A DNA stretch of 64,000 nt from CAYLMM01 sp964384825 (lineage in GTDB: Bacteria; Krumholzibacteriota; Krumholzibacteriia; LZORAL124-64-63). Positions 9,155 to 17,874 of the stretch are shown here, piece after piece. The stretch is taken from positions 48,754 to 112,753 of the forward strand of contig CAYLMM010000003.1 of assembly GCA_964384825.1 (NCBI GenBank), in the 5' to 3' direction. The first letter of the stretch is position 1. Each line of letters opens with the position of its first letter. The notes under the pieces were generated by a model. That model made no database searches, was not told the origin of the DNA, and saw only the letters and a list, made by a program, of their open reading frames with translations. The translations under genes and the position numbers were made by a program.

Positions 9155-10935
9155 GTCCGATGCTCCTTGTCGGCCGCCGGCGCGGCGGGCAAAACCAGGG
9201 TGAAGGTCGAGCCGCGGCCGGGCTCGCTCCGGCAGGCGATCTCGCCGCCGCTGTCGGCCGCGACCCGCCGGACCACCGACAGGCCCAGGCCCGATCCGTC
9301 CGGGCGCGTGGTGTAGAAATCCTCGAAGACGCGCTCGATGGTCGCCGGGTCCATGCCGCGGCCGTCGTCGCGGACCGACAGCGCGATCGCCGGCTCGTCT
9401 TCCCCTTGCGCGGCGGCGATCTCGACCTCGATGCGGCCGCTTCCGTCCGGCAGGCTCTCGACGGCGTTGCGCACCAGGTTCTGCACCGCGCGGCGCAGCG
9501 AGGTCGCATCTCCGATCACGATCATCGGCTCGTCCGGGGCCGCGACCGTCAGCGCGACTCCAGCCGGCGCCATCCCGGCGGCGGCCTCGCAAGCGATCGC
9601 CGCCAGATCGCAGCGCCGGTGCTCCCGCTGAGGCGTGAGCCGGGCGTAGCGGTCGGCAAGGTCCTCCAGATAGGCCAGGCCCGATTCCAGGGTGCCGCGG
9701 CGCTCGGCGAAGATCCGCGGCAGATCTTCGGGATTCTCGGTCGCCACCTCGGCCAGATGCCGCACGACGTTGCGGATGGGGGTGAATCCGTTGCGGATGT
9801 CGTGGTTCACCTGCCGCGCCAGATCGCCGCGCACGGCCCGCTGCTCGGCTTCGCGCAGGCGCAGGGCCGAGGCCCGCAGACGCTCCACCATCCCGTTCAG
9901 GACGCCGGCCAGGACTTCGGCCTCGCCGCCGCCGCCGGCGGCGAAGACGGCGTCCGGAAGGTCCAGATCCACGGCCGCGGCGCCGGCGGCCAGTTGCTGC
10001 AGCGGGCGGCTGACCCGGCGCGAAAGCACCGCGGCGGTCAGCAGCGAGACCAGCGCGGCGGCGATCAGCGCGATCAGCAGCCACAGGTCGAGGCTGCGCA
10101 GCATCCCGCGCCAGGGCTCGCGCGAGTGGCTCAGGATCAGGGTGGCCGGCACCAGGGGACGGGGCAGGGGCGCGGCGGTGGCGGCCCGCGTCACGAAACG
10201 GTCCGCAGGCGGAGGGAAGGGCAGCGAGCGGGTCAGGTAATCCCCTTCGGGCAGCGTCGAGGCCGGGCGGTCCAGCCGGTCGCGGCCCGCATCGGCCAGG
10301 AAGTCCTCCAGCTCGGGCGCGGTGGACATGGCGCCCCCGTGGTAGACCAGCGAGACCTCGACGCCGCCGCCGCCGGCCAGGGTCGCCAGAAAGGGGATGT
10401 CGATGATGCGGCCGCCGACCAGCCGCACGGTCCGGTCCGAGACGCGCAGCGAATCGACCACCGCCAGCATCGGCGCGCCGGCGATCTCCGGCGGCAGCAG
10501 GCCGCCGCCCGACGGGATCGAGGCCAGGGCCGCCGCCGCCCCGCGCCATCCGGCCGCCTCCCGCTCCGATTGCGGATCGGGATGGAGGATCTCGCCGTCG
10601 GCCGTCACGATCACCAGCAGGTCGAGTCCGGCCAGCCGTCGGGCGCGGGAGCCGAAATCCGCGAAAAACGCGCGCCGGCCTCTCACGCCGGCCAGCGCCA
10701 GGGCGAAGGCGTTGTCCGCGGCCGCTTCGTCGCGCAGGACCTCCAGGCGCCGGCCCAGATCCGACTGCCGGGCGGCCAGTTCCTGCTCGGCGGCGTCGAT
10801 CACCGTCGCCAGGCGGGCCCGGTACTGGTCGGCGAGCCGCCCCGACATGCCGGTGCGCACCGTGACGCCCAGCAGCACCAGCGGCGCCAGCACCGCCAGG
10901 GCGGTCAGCAGCAGGATGCGTCTCTGCAGATTCAT
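9151..10935 (-). CDS. Membrane sensor histidine kinase
   Basis: Protein of 594 aa. TM1 is at ~7-27, a large extracytoplasmic sensor region at ~28-280, TM2 at ~283-303, and a HAMP-like linker follows. The phosphoacceptor is in VNHDIRNGFTPI (His378), an NtrY-like variant of the H box. The ATP-binding half has QNLVRNAVES (N box), RDDGRGMD (G1) and GSGLGLSVV (G2). It should autophosphorylate and pass phosphate to D53 of the adjacent regulator. The signal is unknown. The kinase is first in the two-gene operon; GGAAGGA lies upstream of the ATG. Confidence 0.94.
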   Translation of the reverse strand: MNLQRRILLLTALAVLAPLVLLGVTVRTGMSGRLADQYRARLATVIDAAEQELAARQSDLGRRLEVLRDEAAADNAFALALAGVRGRRAFFADFGSRARRLAGLDLLVIVTADGEILHPDPQSEREAAGWRGAAAALASIPSGGGLLPPEIAGAPMLAVVDSLRVSDRTVRLVGGRIIDIPFLATLAGGGGVEVSLVYHGGAMSTAPELEDFLADAGRDRLDRPASTLPEGDYLTRSLPFPPPADRFVTRAATAAPLPRPLVPATLILSHSREPWRGMLRSLDLWLLIALIAAALVSLLTAAVLSRRVSRPLQQLAAGAAAVDLDLPDAVFAAGGGGEAEVLAGVLNGMVERLRASALRLREAEQRAVRGDLARQVNHDIRNGFTPIRNVVRHLAEVATENPEDLPRIFAERRGTLESGLAYLEDLADRYARLTPQREHRRCDLAAIACEAAAGMAPAGVALTVAAPDEPMIVIGDATSLRRAVQNLVRNAVESLPDGSGRIEVEIAAAQGEDEPAIALSVRDDGRGMDPATIERVFEDFYTTRPDGSGLGLSVVRRVAADSGGEIACRSEPGRGSTFTLVLPAAPAADKEHRT

Positions 10936-11325
10936 GCGCGCGGTATCCTTCCGGTTCCGTCCAGCTTACGCCCCGCGGGCCCCTTGGTCAAAGCCGGGCT
11001 CGCCGCGTCGCCGGCAGAGTGTAAAATCGTCTAAAAACACAAAAAAACCATTGCCAGCGCCAAGATGAAAACGATATGATGATTTCAGTGAGCGTTTCGA
11101 CGCCAGCGCTGATTCCATGCGAAACTCGCCATTGCAACCGTCGCTGCGTCGATGTCGTTCCGGGCCGGTCGTCTTCCTGCTCCCCCCAATTGGCTCGAAG
11201 ACGGCCGCGCCCTCCCGTACGATCCCCTTCCGTACGCCGACTATCTTCCCTCCCTCCGGTGGCAACGCCGTCGATTCGCGTCTATTCTGATCTGATCGGT
11301 CCGTTTTCATGGAGGGGGAACCACG
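10936..11325. other. Gene-free 390-bp divergent spacer
   Basis: Lies between the divergent kinase and CDGSH genes. It contains an AT-rich patch at 11020-11080 (runs of A on the plus strand) and a pyrimidine-rich stretch near 11190-11255. I see no convincing -35/-10 pair or sigma-54 site, no tRNA, and only shadow reading frames. Promoters for both flanking genes must be here. Confidence 0.6.
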
Positions 11326-11580
11326 ATGCCGAAACCACACGTCCCGGCCCGCAAGCCGATCGTGCTCGATCTCGAGCCGGGAACATATTGGTACTGCACC
11401 TGCGGCCGCTCGGCCGACCAGCCTTTCTGCGACGGGGCCCACAAGGGCTCCGAATTCCGTCCCACCGAGTTCACCGTGACCGAGGCCCGCAAGTCGGCCC
11501 TCTGCCGGTGCAAGTACACGCGCGAGGCGCCCTATTGCGACGGGAGCCATCGCCAGGTCCTGGAGGGAGACGAAGGATGA
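11326..11580 (+). CDS. CDGSH iron-sulfur domain protein (two motifs)
   Basis: Protein of 84 aa with two mitoNEET-type [2Fe-2S] motifs: CTCGRSADQPFCDGAH (~24-39) and CRCKYTREAPYCDGSH (~61-76). Each has the three-cysteine/one-histidine C-x-C-x(n)-C-D-G-x-H arrangement. The double motif makes a single-chain pseudo-dimer typical of small bacterial CDGSH proteins. No signal peptide, so cytoplasmic; redox or Fe-S trafficking role inferred from the family. The ATG at 11326 follows GGAGGGGG. Its stop overlaps the yceI start (ATGA at 11577), so the pair is one transcription unit. Confidence 0.92.
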   Translation: MPKPHVPARKPIVLDLEPGTYWYCTCGRSADQPFCDGAHKGSEFRPTEFTVTEARKSALCRCKYTREAPYCDGSHRQVLEGDEG

Positions 11581-12167
11581 AGACCATCACGATCAGATCG
11601 ATGCTGTTCGCCCTTGCCGTTTTGGCCGCCGCGAGCGCCGGCGCTGCGACCTACGACATCGACGCCTCCCACTCGAGTGTCGAGTTCAAGGTCCGCCACC
11701 TGGTGATCAGCAACGTCCGCGGCGCGTTCCAGGATTTCACCGTCGACGCGCTGGAGTTCGATCCGGCCGATCCGCAAAGCTGGCGGGTCGAGGCCGCGGT
11801 GATGACGGCCTCGGTCGACACCGACGACCAGAAGCGCGACGAGCATCTGCGCACCGACGACTTTCTCGACGTCGAGAAGTACCCGCGGATGACCTTCGTC
11901 TCGACAGGGGTCGAACCGAAGGGCGAGCATTACGCCCTGCACGGCGACCTGACGATCCGCGACGTCACCAAGCGGGTCGCCTTCGATCTGACGGTCAACG
12001 GGACGGTGAAGGATCCCTGGGGCGGCGAGCGGGCCGGATTCACCGCCACCGCCAGGATCGACCGGCGCGATTTCGGCCTGACCTGGAACAAGGCGATCGA
12101 GACCGGGGGGGTGGTCGTGGGCAACGAGGTGACGATCACGCTGGAGATCGAGGCCGTGAAGCGGTAG
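11577..12167 (+). CDS. yceI: YceI-family periplasmic protein
   Basis: Protein of 196 aa with a signal peptide (cleavage after ~residue 23, AASAGA/ATYD). The mature part follows the YceI lipocalin-like pattern: YDIDASHSSVEFKVRHLVISNVRGAF, then SVDTDDQKRDEHLRTDDFLDVEKYP, and WGGERAGFTATARIDRRDFGL. Family members bind long isoprenoid or lipid chains in a beta-barrel in the periplasm. Start is the ATG overlapping the CDGSH stop. The terminator hairpin at 12221 follows. The physiological ligand is unknown. Confidence 0.93.
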   Translation: MKTITIRSMLFALAVLAAASAGAATYDIDASHSSVEFKVRHLVISNVRGAFQDFTVDALEFDPADPQSWRVEAAVMTASVDTDDQKRDEHLRTDDFLDVEKYPRMTFVSTGVEPKGEHYALHGDLTIRDVTKRVAFDLTVNGTVKDPWGGERAGFTATARIDRRDFGLTWNKAIETGGVVVGNEVTITLEIEAVKR

Positions 12168-12220
12168 ACCCGGTGGGACGCGGCGGTTGCGCGGGGCCGT
12201 CTGCGGCTGCCGGGTTCCGC

Positions 12221-12270
12221 TGCGGGGGCGAAAAGGCGGCGCAAGGATGCGCCGCCTTTTCGCCCCCGCA
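12221..12270. terminator. Perfect 23-bp hairpin, bidirectional terminator
   Basis: Arms 12221-12243 and 12248-12270 are exact reverse complements with an AGGA loop. The inner part, AAAAGGCGGCGCA, then loop, then TGCGCCGCCTTTT, is a normal symmetrical terminator with A and T tracts. The outer CGGGGGC/GCCCCCG extends the stem beyond the T tract, which is unusual. It separates convergent yceI and malate dehydrogenase. Confidence 0.8.
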
Positions 12271-12316
12271 AGGGGGTCCTATGCAACCGCCGGGGCGGGC
12301 ACCGTACCGCCCGGGC

Positions 12317-13273
12317 CTACCGCCCGAGCCGGTCCACTTCGGCGCAGGTCTTCTGCACCGCCGCCACCGACTTCTTGAAGGCCTTGCGCTCGTCCGGGGT
12401 CAGCTTCACGCGGATGATCTTCTCGACGCCGTCGGCGCCGACGACCGCGGGCACGCCCACGAAGTAGCCCTTCACGCCGTATTCGCTCTCGAGCAGCGTG
12501 CAGACCGGCATGATCTTCTTCTTGTCGAAGATGATGGCCTCGAGCATCTCCAGCGCCGACCAGGCCGGGCTGACGAAGGCCGAGCCGGTGCCCAGCTTGC
12601 CGACGATCTCGCCGCCGGCCTTGCGCACGCGCTCCTCGATCTTCAGCAGCCGGCGCGCGGTGACGAACTGCTCGACCGGCAGTCCGGCCACGCGGCAGGC
12701 CGATCGGATCGGCACCATCGTGTCGCCGTGGCCGCCGAGGACCATCGCCTCGACGTTCTCCACCGACACCTGCGCCGCCTTGGCCACGAAGTAGCGGTAG
12801 CGGGCCGAATCCAGCACGCCCGCCATGCCGAGCAGCTTGTTCTTGGGGGTCTTGAGCTTCTTGTGCAGCCGGTAGACGATCGCGTCGAGCGGGTTGGCGA
12901 TCGAGATGATCGTCGCCCGCGGGCAGTACTTGCGGATGCCGGCCGCCACCGCGTCGGTGATCTTCAGGTTGATCGACAGCAGCTCCTCGCGCGAGGGGAA
13001 GGTGCCGTCGGGACGCACGGTGCGCGGCACGCCTGCGGTGTTGATGACGTACTCGGCCTTGTCCAGGGCCGCGAAGTCCTTGGTGGCCTTGAAGTCGAAG
13101 TCCGCGCCGATGACCGGCGAGCCCTCGGCCACGTCCAGGCACTTGCCCTCGGCCATGGCGGGGGGCTTGATGTCGACCAGGCCCACGTTGCGGGCCAGCC
13201 TGCGCGAAACGATCTCCGAGAGCAGCACGCCGCCGATCTGGCCGCCGCCGACGAGTCCGATCTTGTTGACCAT
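12317..13273 (-). CDS. mdh: Malate dehydrogenase (LDH/MDH family)
   Basis: Protein of 318 aa, the size of LDH-like malate dehydrogenases. Rossmann motif GLVGGGQIGG at 6-15; NAD-specific acidic residue in VGLVDIK; substrate arginine in AGVPR; IANPLD; catalytic histidine in GGHGDTMVP. It oxidises malate to oxaloacetate with NAD in the cytoplasm (TCA cycle). The substrate loop reads PRTVRPDGTFPSREELL, about five residues longer than the common PRKPGMSRDDLL. GGAGGAG sits before the ATG. Preceded by a 142-bp gap, so it probably has its own promoter rather than sharing the topo VI operon. Confidence 0.94.
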   Translation of the reverse strand: MVNKIGLVGGGQIGGVLLSEIVSRRLARNVGLVDIKPPAMAEGKCLDVAEGSPVIGADFDFKATKDFAALDKAEYVINTAGVPRTVRPDGTFPSREELLSINLKITDAVAAGIRKYCPRATIISIANPLDAIVYRLHKKLKTPKNKLLGMAGVLDSARYRYFVAKAAQVSVENVEAMVLGGHGDTMVPIRSACRVAGLPVEQFVTARRLLKIEERVRKAGGEIVGKLGTGSAFVSPAWSALEMLEAIIFDKKKIMPVCTLLESEYGVKGYFVGVPAVVGADGVEKIIRVKLTPDERKAFKKSVAAVQKTCAEVDRLGR

Positions 13274-13415
13274 GACCGATCTCCTCCGTCCGGGATCCCC
13301 GGCCGCGTCCGGGCGAACTGCGGCCGAAATCTCATAATCCTTTGCGTCGTTGCGAATCTACTAAACCCAGAGGGGGCTTGTCACGCATTTTCGCGTTTCC
13401 GGGGGGATCCGGGGC

Positions 13416-14084
13416 TCAGGCGGTCGGGGAGGCCGTGAAGACGCCCTCGATCACGATCCGCGACCAATCCTCGAAAGTGCCTCCGTCGGGGGCGTTTGCG
13501 GGACCGGTCATGTTCGGCAGATCGCCCGCGGGGATCCACAGGGCCCGATGGGGCTCGGCCTGGGCCATGACCAGGTCCATCACCTGCTGGTCGCCGCCGG
13601 CCTCGCCGTCCAGTTCGATGCGGTAGACCAGCCCGAAATGCACGCTCGAGACGTCCTCGCGGTCGGAATTGATGCAGCCGACCGGCGCGAGGGACGACGC
13701 GTCGACGCTCAGCCCCGTTTCCTCGTTCAGTTCGCGCAGGGCCGAGGCCTTCATCAGCCCGTGCTCGGCCACCTCGGGCGCGTCGCGGTCCAGGGGCTCG
13801 ATGTGCCCGCCGAATCCCAGCGACCACAATCCGCCCAGCCGCTTCTCGGTATGCCCCGACCGCCGCTGGTAGGCCAGCACGCGGGCCTCGGTGCCCGCGC
13901 CGCGCTGCAGCACCAGGTAGGGGATCAGCTGCTTGTAATGCGAGCAGTTCTCCATGAAGTCGCGCTCGGCGAAGAACAGGTGCGGCTGGACCGCCTCGAG
14001 ATCGATCGCGGCGGCGGGCAGGAACCCTTGGGGGCTCAGGCCGGGGAACAGGTGCTTGCGGTCGACGACCAGGATGGTGCGCAA
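13416..14084 (-). CDS. Nudix hydrolase-domain protein
   Basis: Protein of 222 aa. The Nudix box is recognisable at residues ~115-145: GGHIEPL, then RELNEETGL, with an insert between the glycine and the REXXEE core. Nudix proteins cleave nucleoside diphosphate derivatives with Mg. The N-terminal ~70 residues (RKHLFPGLSPQGFL) resemble predicted phosphoesterase versions of the family. The start is taken as TTG at 14084 because GGAGG lies 6 bases upstream; no nearby ATG has a ribosome site. The gene follows the M48 protease by 26 bp in the same operon. Substrate unknown. Confidence 0.82.
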   Translation of the reverse strand: MRTILVVDRKHLFPGLSPQGFLPAAAIDLEAVQPHLFFAERDFMENCSHYKQLIPYLVLQRGAGTEARVLAYQRRSGHTEKRLGGLWSLGFGGHIEPLDRDAPEVAEHGLMKASALRELNEETGLSVDASSLAPVGCINSDREDVSSVHFGLVYRIELDGEAGGDQQVMDLVMAQAEPHRALWIPAGDLPNMTGPANAPDGGTFEDWSRIVIEGVFTASPTA

Positions 14085-14110
14085 TCGGGGCCTCCGTTCG
14101 GGTGTCTCGG

Positions 14111-14962
14111 TCAGCGCAGCGATGCGGTGGCCTTCAGGAAATCGTCGCGGCCGAGCCGCCGGGGGTGGGCCGACAGATCGTAGAGGGCGATCTCGGCCCG
14201 GGCCGCGGCGATGCGGTCGTTGGTGTCGGGATGGGTGCTGAGCCAGCCCTGGAAGCCCCCGGGACCGGATCCGTGCATGGCGACCAGCTTCTCGAAGAAG
14301 GTGATCATCCCGTTCGGATCGTAGCCGGCGGCCACGGCGTACTTCACGCCGAACTGGTCGGCCTGGAACTCGTGGGCGCGGCTGTTCTTCATCATGAACA
14401 GCCCGGCCCCGGCGCCGGCCACCTGCCCCCAGGCCTCTTCGGCCTTCTCGCCCAGCAGCAGCTGCGCGATCACCTGGATGCCCAGCGCGTTCTGCATCGC
14501 GCGCACCGAGTGGCGGGCGGTGACGTGGCCCATCTCGTGACTCAGGACGCAGGCCAGCTCGGCCTCGTTCTCCATCGCCGCCAGCAGCCCGGTGGTGACG
14601 TAGATGTAGCCTCCCGGCGCTGCGAAGGCGTTCACGATGTCGCTCTGCAGCACTGTGAAGGAATACTCCACGTCGGTGCGGTCGGAATGCCCGGCGATCG
14701 CGCCGCCGACGCCCCGGACGTAGGCCGCCAGCGCGGCGTCGCCGGTCGGCGGATATTCCTGCCGGATGCCGGCGTCGGTCTCCAGGCCCATCTTCACTTC
14801 GGTGGGCGTGTCGATCAGGATCAGGCTCTTCTCGCCGTGGGCGCCGGTGGTGGCGCAGCCGCTCAGGCCGGAGGCCAGGCAAATCGAAAGACAGGCGGCC
14901 AGGACCAGGGCGGTCAGCGGGCCCGCAGGCCCGCGGCGAGTCGTTCGTACGGCGTGCGGCAT
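14111..14962 (-). CDS. M48-family metalloprotease lipoprotein
   Basis: Protein of 283 aa. A basic start and hydrophobic stretch end in a lipobox (LSGC, Cys ~34), so it should be a lipoprotein. Zinc site HEMGH at ~141-145 and the third ligand in AHEFQADQFG identify peptidase family M48 (BepA/Oma1/HtpX-like). STHPDTNDRIAAA near the C-terminus is also typical. BepA-like members survey outer-membrane protein assembly. No TPR region follows, so it is the short catalytic form. GGAGG precedes the ATG at 14962. Lies 26 bp after top6A. Confidence 0.92.
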   Translation of the reverse strand: MPHAVRTTRRGPAGPLTALVLAACLSICLASGLSGCATTGAHGEKSLILIDTPTEVKMGLETDAGIRQEYPPTGDAALAAYVRGVGGAIAGHSDRTDVEYSFTVLQSDIVNAFAAPGGYIYVTTGLLAAMENEAELACVLSHEMGHVTARHSVRAMQNALGIQVIAQLLLGEKAEEAWGQVAGAGAGLFMMKNSRAHEFQADQFGVKYAVAAGYDPNGMITFFEKLVAMHGSGPGGFQGWLSTHPDTNDRIAAARAEIALYDLSAHPRRLGRDDFLKATASLR

Positions 14963-14988
14963 GATTCCCTCCCGGTTCGCGCCCCCCC

Positions 14989-16284
14989 CTAGGGCAGGAA
15001 CGCCTTCACGTCGCCCAGCTTGCGGGGCAGGTACTCGTCCATCACGTAGTTCAGGCCGTGCTTGGCCAAAGCCTGCTGCTCGGCGCGGACCCCCATCTTG
15101 ATCATCTGCAGCAAGGCCAGCTGCCATTGCTTGTGATGCAGGATGAACGGGTCGTTCTTCAGCGAGTCGCGGGCCCGCTTGACGTCCACTTCCTTCAGCG
15201 GATGGGTCGGCAGCTCGTAGTCGATGATGTCCTGCGGCGTGATGCCCAGGAAACGCGCCTGCGGCACGCAGAAGTACTGGTTCAGATGCGCCGCGTTGCC
15301 GCTGCCCACCTTCAGGGTGCGGTAGATGTTCGAGAAGCCGTAGGGGTCGCCGTCGACGAAGACGTAGACCGGCAGCTTCTTCTCGTCCGCGAGCCGGCGC
15401 ACGAAGCGGCGGCAGGCCCGGGTCGGCACGCCGCCGAGCGAGATCAGGATGCAGTCGGCCCGCTTCCAGTAGTTGTGCTTGACCAGCCGCTGGAACATGC
15501 CGGCGGTCTCGATGCAGAGGATGAACTTGGCGTCGGTCTCGAAACCCAGGTCCTCGACCGAGATCGGGATGGAATAGGCGCCGCTGCCGAACTTGGTGCA
15601 GTCGATGCGCAGCTGCTCGTTGGTGTCGCGGTCCTTGTCGATCACGACCAGGCGGCCGGCCACGTCGCCGCCCTTCTCCTCGGGCACGAAGCCCAGCTGC
15701 TCGCGGTTCACGCGGTAGAAGGCCTCGACGTCCTCCATCACCGTGTCGGATTCGGGCTGCTCCTTGAAGCGCGCGTCCGCCCAGTTCTTGCTGACGTAGT
15801 AGGCTTCTCGCTTGGTGGCGATGTCGTCGGTCTCGACCAGTTCCTTCGACAGCGCCATCATCTTCAGCGTCTGGGCGAAGGTCTTGACCGTGCTGACGGT
15901 CAGGGTCCGCTCCTTGGTGCGGCCCTTCAGCTCGAAGTAGCCGACCTTCGGCCGGTAGTCGACGTTCTGCAGCGAGCGCAGCGGGAAGCGCATGGCCGGC
16001 TTGTCGCCCTTGAGGATCTTGTCGCGGATGGTGCCGGCCTCGCCGCGCATCTTCTTGAGCAGGGCGGGCGAACCGGCGACCGGGCCGGAGGCTCCCGGCG
16101 ACGCCGGCGAGGCGATGATTTCGGCGGCGTCGGCGTCGACGGCCTTGCGCCGGGGATTCTTGCCGCCGCCTGCGGCCTTCGCGGCCGCGGCGCGGGCGGG
16201 CGCCGCCTTGCGCGCGGCGAAATCGAGTTCGGCTTGGGCGGCGGGACGCCGCTTGTCCTTGTCGGCACTGGGCACGTCGTTCAC
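14989..16284 (-). CDS. top6A: DNA topoisomerase VI subunit A (Spo11-like)
   Basis: Protein of 431 aa. The first ~95 residues are an Ala/Lys/Pro-rich extension of low complexity. Then comes the winged-helix CAP domain with the catalytic tyrosine in TKREAYYVSKNW (Y162/Y163) and a Toprim domain with FILCIETAGMF (Glu) and VFVDGDPYGFSN (DxD). This subunit makes the double-strand break through a tyrosine-DNA bond; with subunit B it is an ATP-driven type IIB topoisomerase. The start is GTG at 16284, overlapping the M32 stop (GTGA) with GGAG 6 bases upstream; GTG at 16275 is an equally plausible alternative. Topo VI is mainly archaeal and plant, so transfer is likely in the lineage's history. Confidence 0.93.
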   Translation of the reverse strand: MNDVPSADKDKRRPAAQAELDFAARKAAPARAAAAKAAGGGKNPRRKAVDADAAEIIASPASPGASGPVAGSPALLKKMRGEAGTIRDKILKGDKPAMRFPLRSLQNVDYRPKVGYFELKGRTKERTLTVSTVKTFAQTLKMMALSKELVETDDIATKREAYYVSKNWADARFKEQPESDTVMEDVEAFYRVNREQLGFVPEEKGGDVAGRLVVIDKDRDTNEQLRIDCTKFGSGAYSIPISVEDLGFETDAKFILCIETAGMFQRLVKHNYWKRADCILISLGGVPTRACRRFVRRLADEKKLPVYVFVDGDPYGFSNIYRTLKVGSGNAAHLNQYFCVPQARFLGITPQDIIDYELPTHPLKEVDVKRARDSLKNDPFILHHKQWQLALLQMIKMGVRAEQQALAKHGLNYVMDEYLPRKLGDVKAFLP

Positions 16285-17816
16285 TCCTGTCTCCGGTCCG
16301 GAAGGCTCAGATCGTAAAGCTCGCCGTACTTGCCCTGCAGATGATTCGCGAACGGGTCGATGGACAGCTCCTCGCCGGTCGCCTCGCGGCAGAGCTCGCC
16401 CGCGGTCAGCAGCCGGCCGCGGACGTGGATCCGCTTGCGCAGCCAGTCCAGCAGCGGCGCGAAATCGCCGGCCGCGACGCGCTCGGGCAGATCGCCGATG
16501 TCCAGCGCCGCGCGGGCGTGGAACTGGGCCGCATAGAGATTGCCCAGGCTGTAGGTCGGGAAGTAGCCGAACATTCCGCAGGACCAGTGGATGTCCTGCA
16601 GCACGCCCTCGGCGTCGTCGCGCGGGACGATTCCCAGGTAGCCGGTCATCTTCTCGTTCCACAGGCCGGGCAGGTCGTCGACGGCGATCTCGCCGCGGAA
16701 CAGCGACCGCTCCAGCTCGGTGCGCAGGATGATGTGCAGGTTGTAGGTCACCTCGTCGGCGTCGATCCGCACCGCGCCGGGCCGAACCACGTTGACCGCC
16801 CGGAAGAGCCGCCGCGCGTCCACGCCGGCGAAGCGGTCGGGGAAGGCCCCGGTCAGCAGCGGCAGCAGATGGTTCATGAAACCGACGCTGCGGCCCACCA
16901 TGTTCTCCCACAGCCGCGACTGCGATTCGTGGATGCCCAGGCTGACGGCCTCGGCCATCGGCGTGCCGGTGTGGGCGGGATCGAATCCCTGTTCGTAGAG
17001 CCCGTGGCCGCCCTCGTGCAGCGTCGAGTAGAGGACCTTGCCCAGATCCCGCGGATCGTAATGCGAGGTCAGCCGCACGTCGTCCGGATCGATCCCGGTG
17101 GTGAAGGGATGGGCCGAGACGTCCAGCCGTCCGCGGTCGAGATCGAAGCCGATGCCGGTCAGCAGGCGCCTGGCGAGCCGTTCCTGGGCCGCGACGTCGA
17201 AGTCGCCCCGCAGCAGGTCGTCGTCGTCGCGGGGCGGATTGGCGCGGATGGCGGTCACCAGCGGCACCAGCACCCGGCGCAGCGAGGCGAAGAGCGGCTC
17301 GATGTCGGCCGTGCGCATGCCCGGTTCGAATTCGTCCAGCAGGGCGTCGTAGGGCTCGTCGGGGTAGCCGATGGCCTCGGCCTCCCGCCGGCGCAGGGTC
17401 ACGAGTTCCGACAGCGCCGGCGCGAACCCGCTCCAGTCGGCCTTCTCGCGCGCCCGGACCCAGGCCTGCTGGCCGAGGCTGACCGCCTCGGCCAGGGCGG
17501 TCACCAGGTCGGTGGGCACCTTCACGGCCCGGTCGCGGTCGCGGGCGGCGGCGCGCACGTTGGCGGCCCCGGCCGGATCCAGATCGGCCTCGCCGAGTTC
17601 CGCGAGCAGATCCCCGAACTCCGGATCGATGATCCTCTGATGCGACACGCCGGCCAAAGCGGCCCGCTGGCGGGAACGGCCGGCGATCGCGGCCGGCGGC
17701 ATGCAGGTCTCCTGGTCCCACGAGAGCAGGGCCTGGCACGAGGAGAGCGCGTGGTGCTCGCGCAGCATCGAGACCAGCCGGCGATATTTCCGCGCGACGT
17801 TTTCGGGGTCGTTCAT
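16281..17816 (-). CDS. M32 carboxypeptidase (carboxypeptidase Taq family)
   Basis: Protein of 511 aa, full length for family M32. Zinc motif HEGGH at ~267-271 with LGIHESQSRLWEN downstream, plus YDPRD and DEVTYNLHIILR, all M32 signatures. It removes C-terminal residues from peptides in the cytoplasm; most members are metal dependent and broad in specificity. It lies between the two topo VI subunit genes, 58 bp after top6B and overlapping top6A by 4 bp, so all three are co-translated. A functional link with topoisomerase is not known. AAGGAA precedes the ATG. Confidence 0.95.
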   Translation of the reverse strand: MNDPENVARKYRRLVSMLREHHALSSCQALLSWDQETCMPPAAIAGRSRQRAALAGVSHQRIIDPEFGDLLAELGEADLDPAGAANVRAAARDRDRAVKVPTDLVTALAEAVSLGQQAWVRAREKADWSGFAPALSELVTLRRREAEAIGYPDEPYDALLDEFEPGMRTADIEPLFASLRRVLVPLVTAIRANPPRDDDDLLRGDFDVAAQERLARRLLTGIGFDLDRGRLDVSAHPFTTGIDPDDVRLTSHYDPRDLGKVLYSTLHEGGHGLYEQGFDPAHTGTPMAEAVSLGIHESQSRLWENMVGRSVGFMNHLLPLLTGAFPDRFAGVDARRLFRAVNVVRPGAVRIDADEVTYNLHIILRTELERSLFRGEIAVDDLPGLWNEKMTGYLGIVPRDDAEGVLQDIHWSCGMFGYFPTYSLGNLYAAQFHARAALDIGDLPERVAAGDFAPLLDWLRKRIHVRGRLLTAGELCREATGEELSIDPFANHLQGKYGELYDLSLPDRRQE

Positions 17817-17874
17817 GGCGATTCCTTCATGCCCGGGGCGGGGTGGACGTCGGTTCCGGCCGCAGGCGGGAGGC

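Noticed and set aside
11230..11290. Sigma-70 promoter for the CDGSH gene (TATTCT at 11283)
   Set aside because: The -35 candidate TGGCAA matches only 3 of 6 bases; too weak to list as a feature.
12187..12378. Small frame spanning the long hairpin
   Set aside because: It crosses a terminator, has no ribosome site and its residues mirror the inverted repeat.
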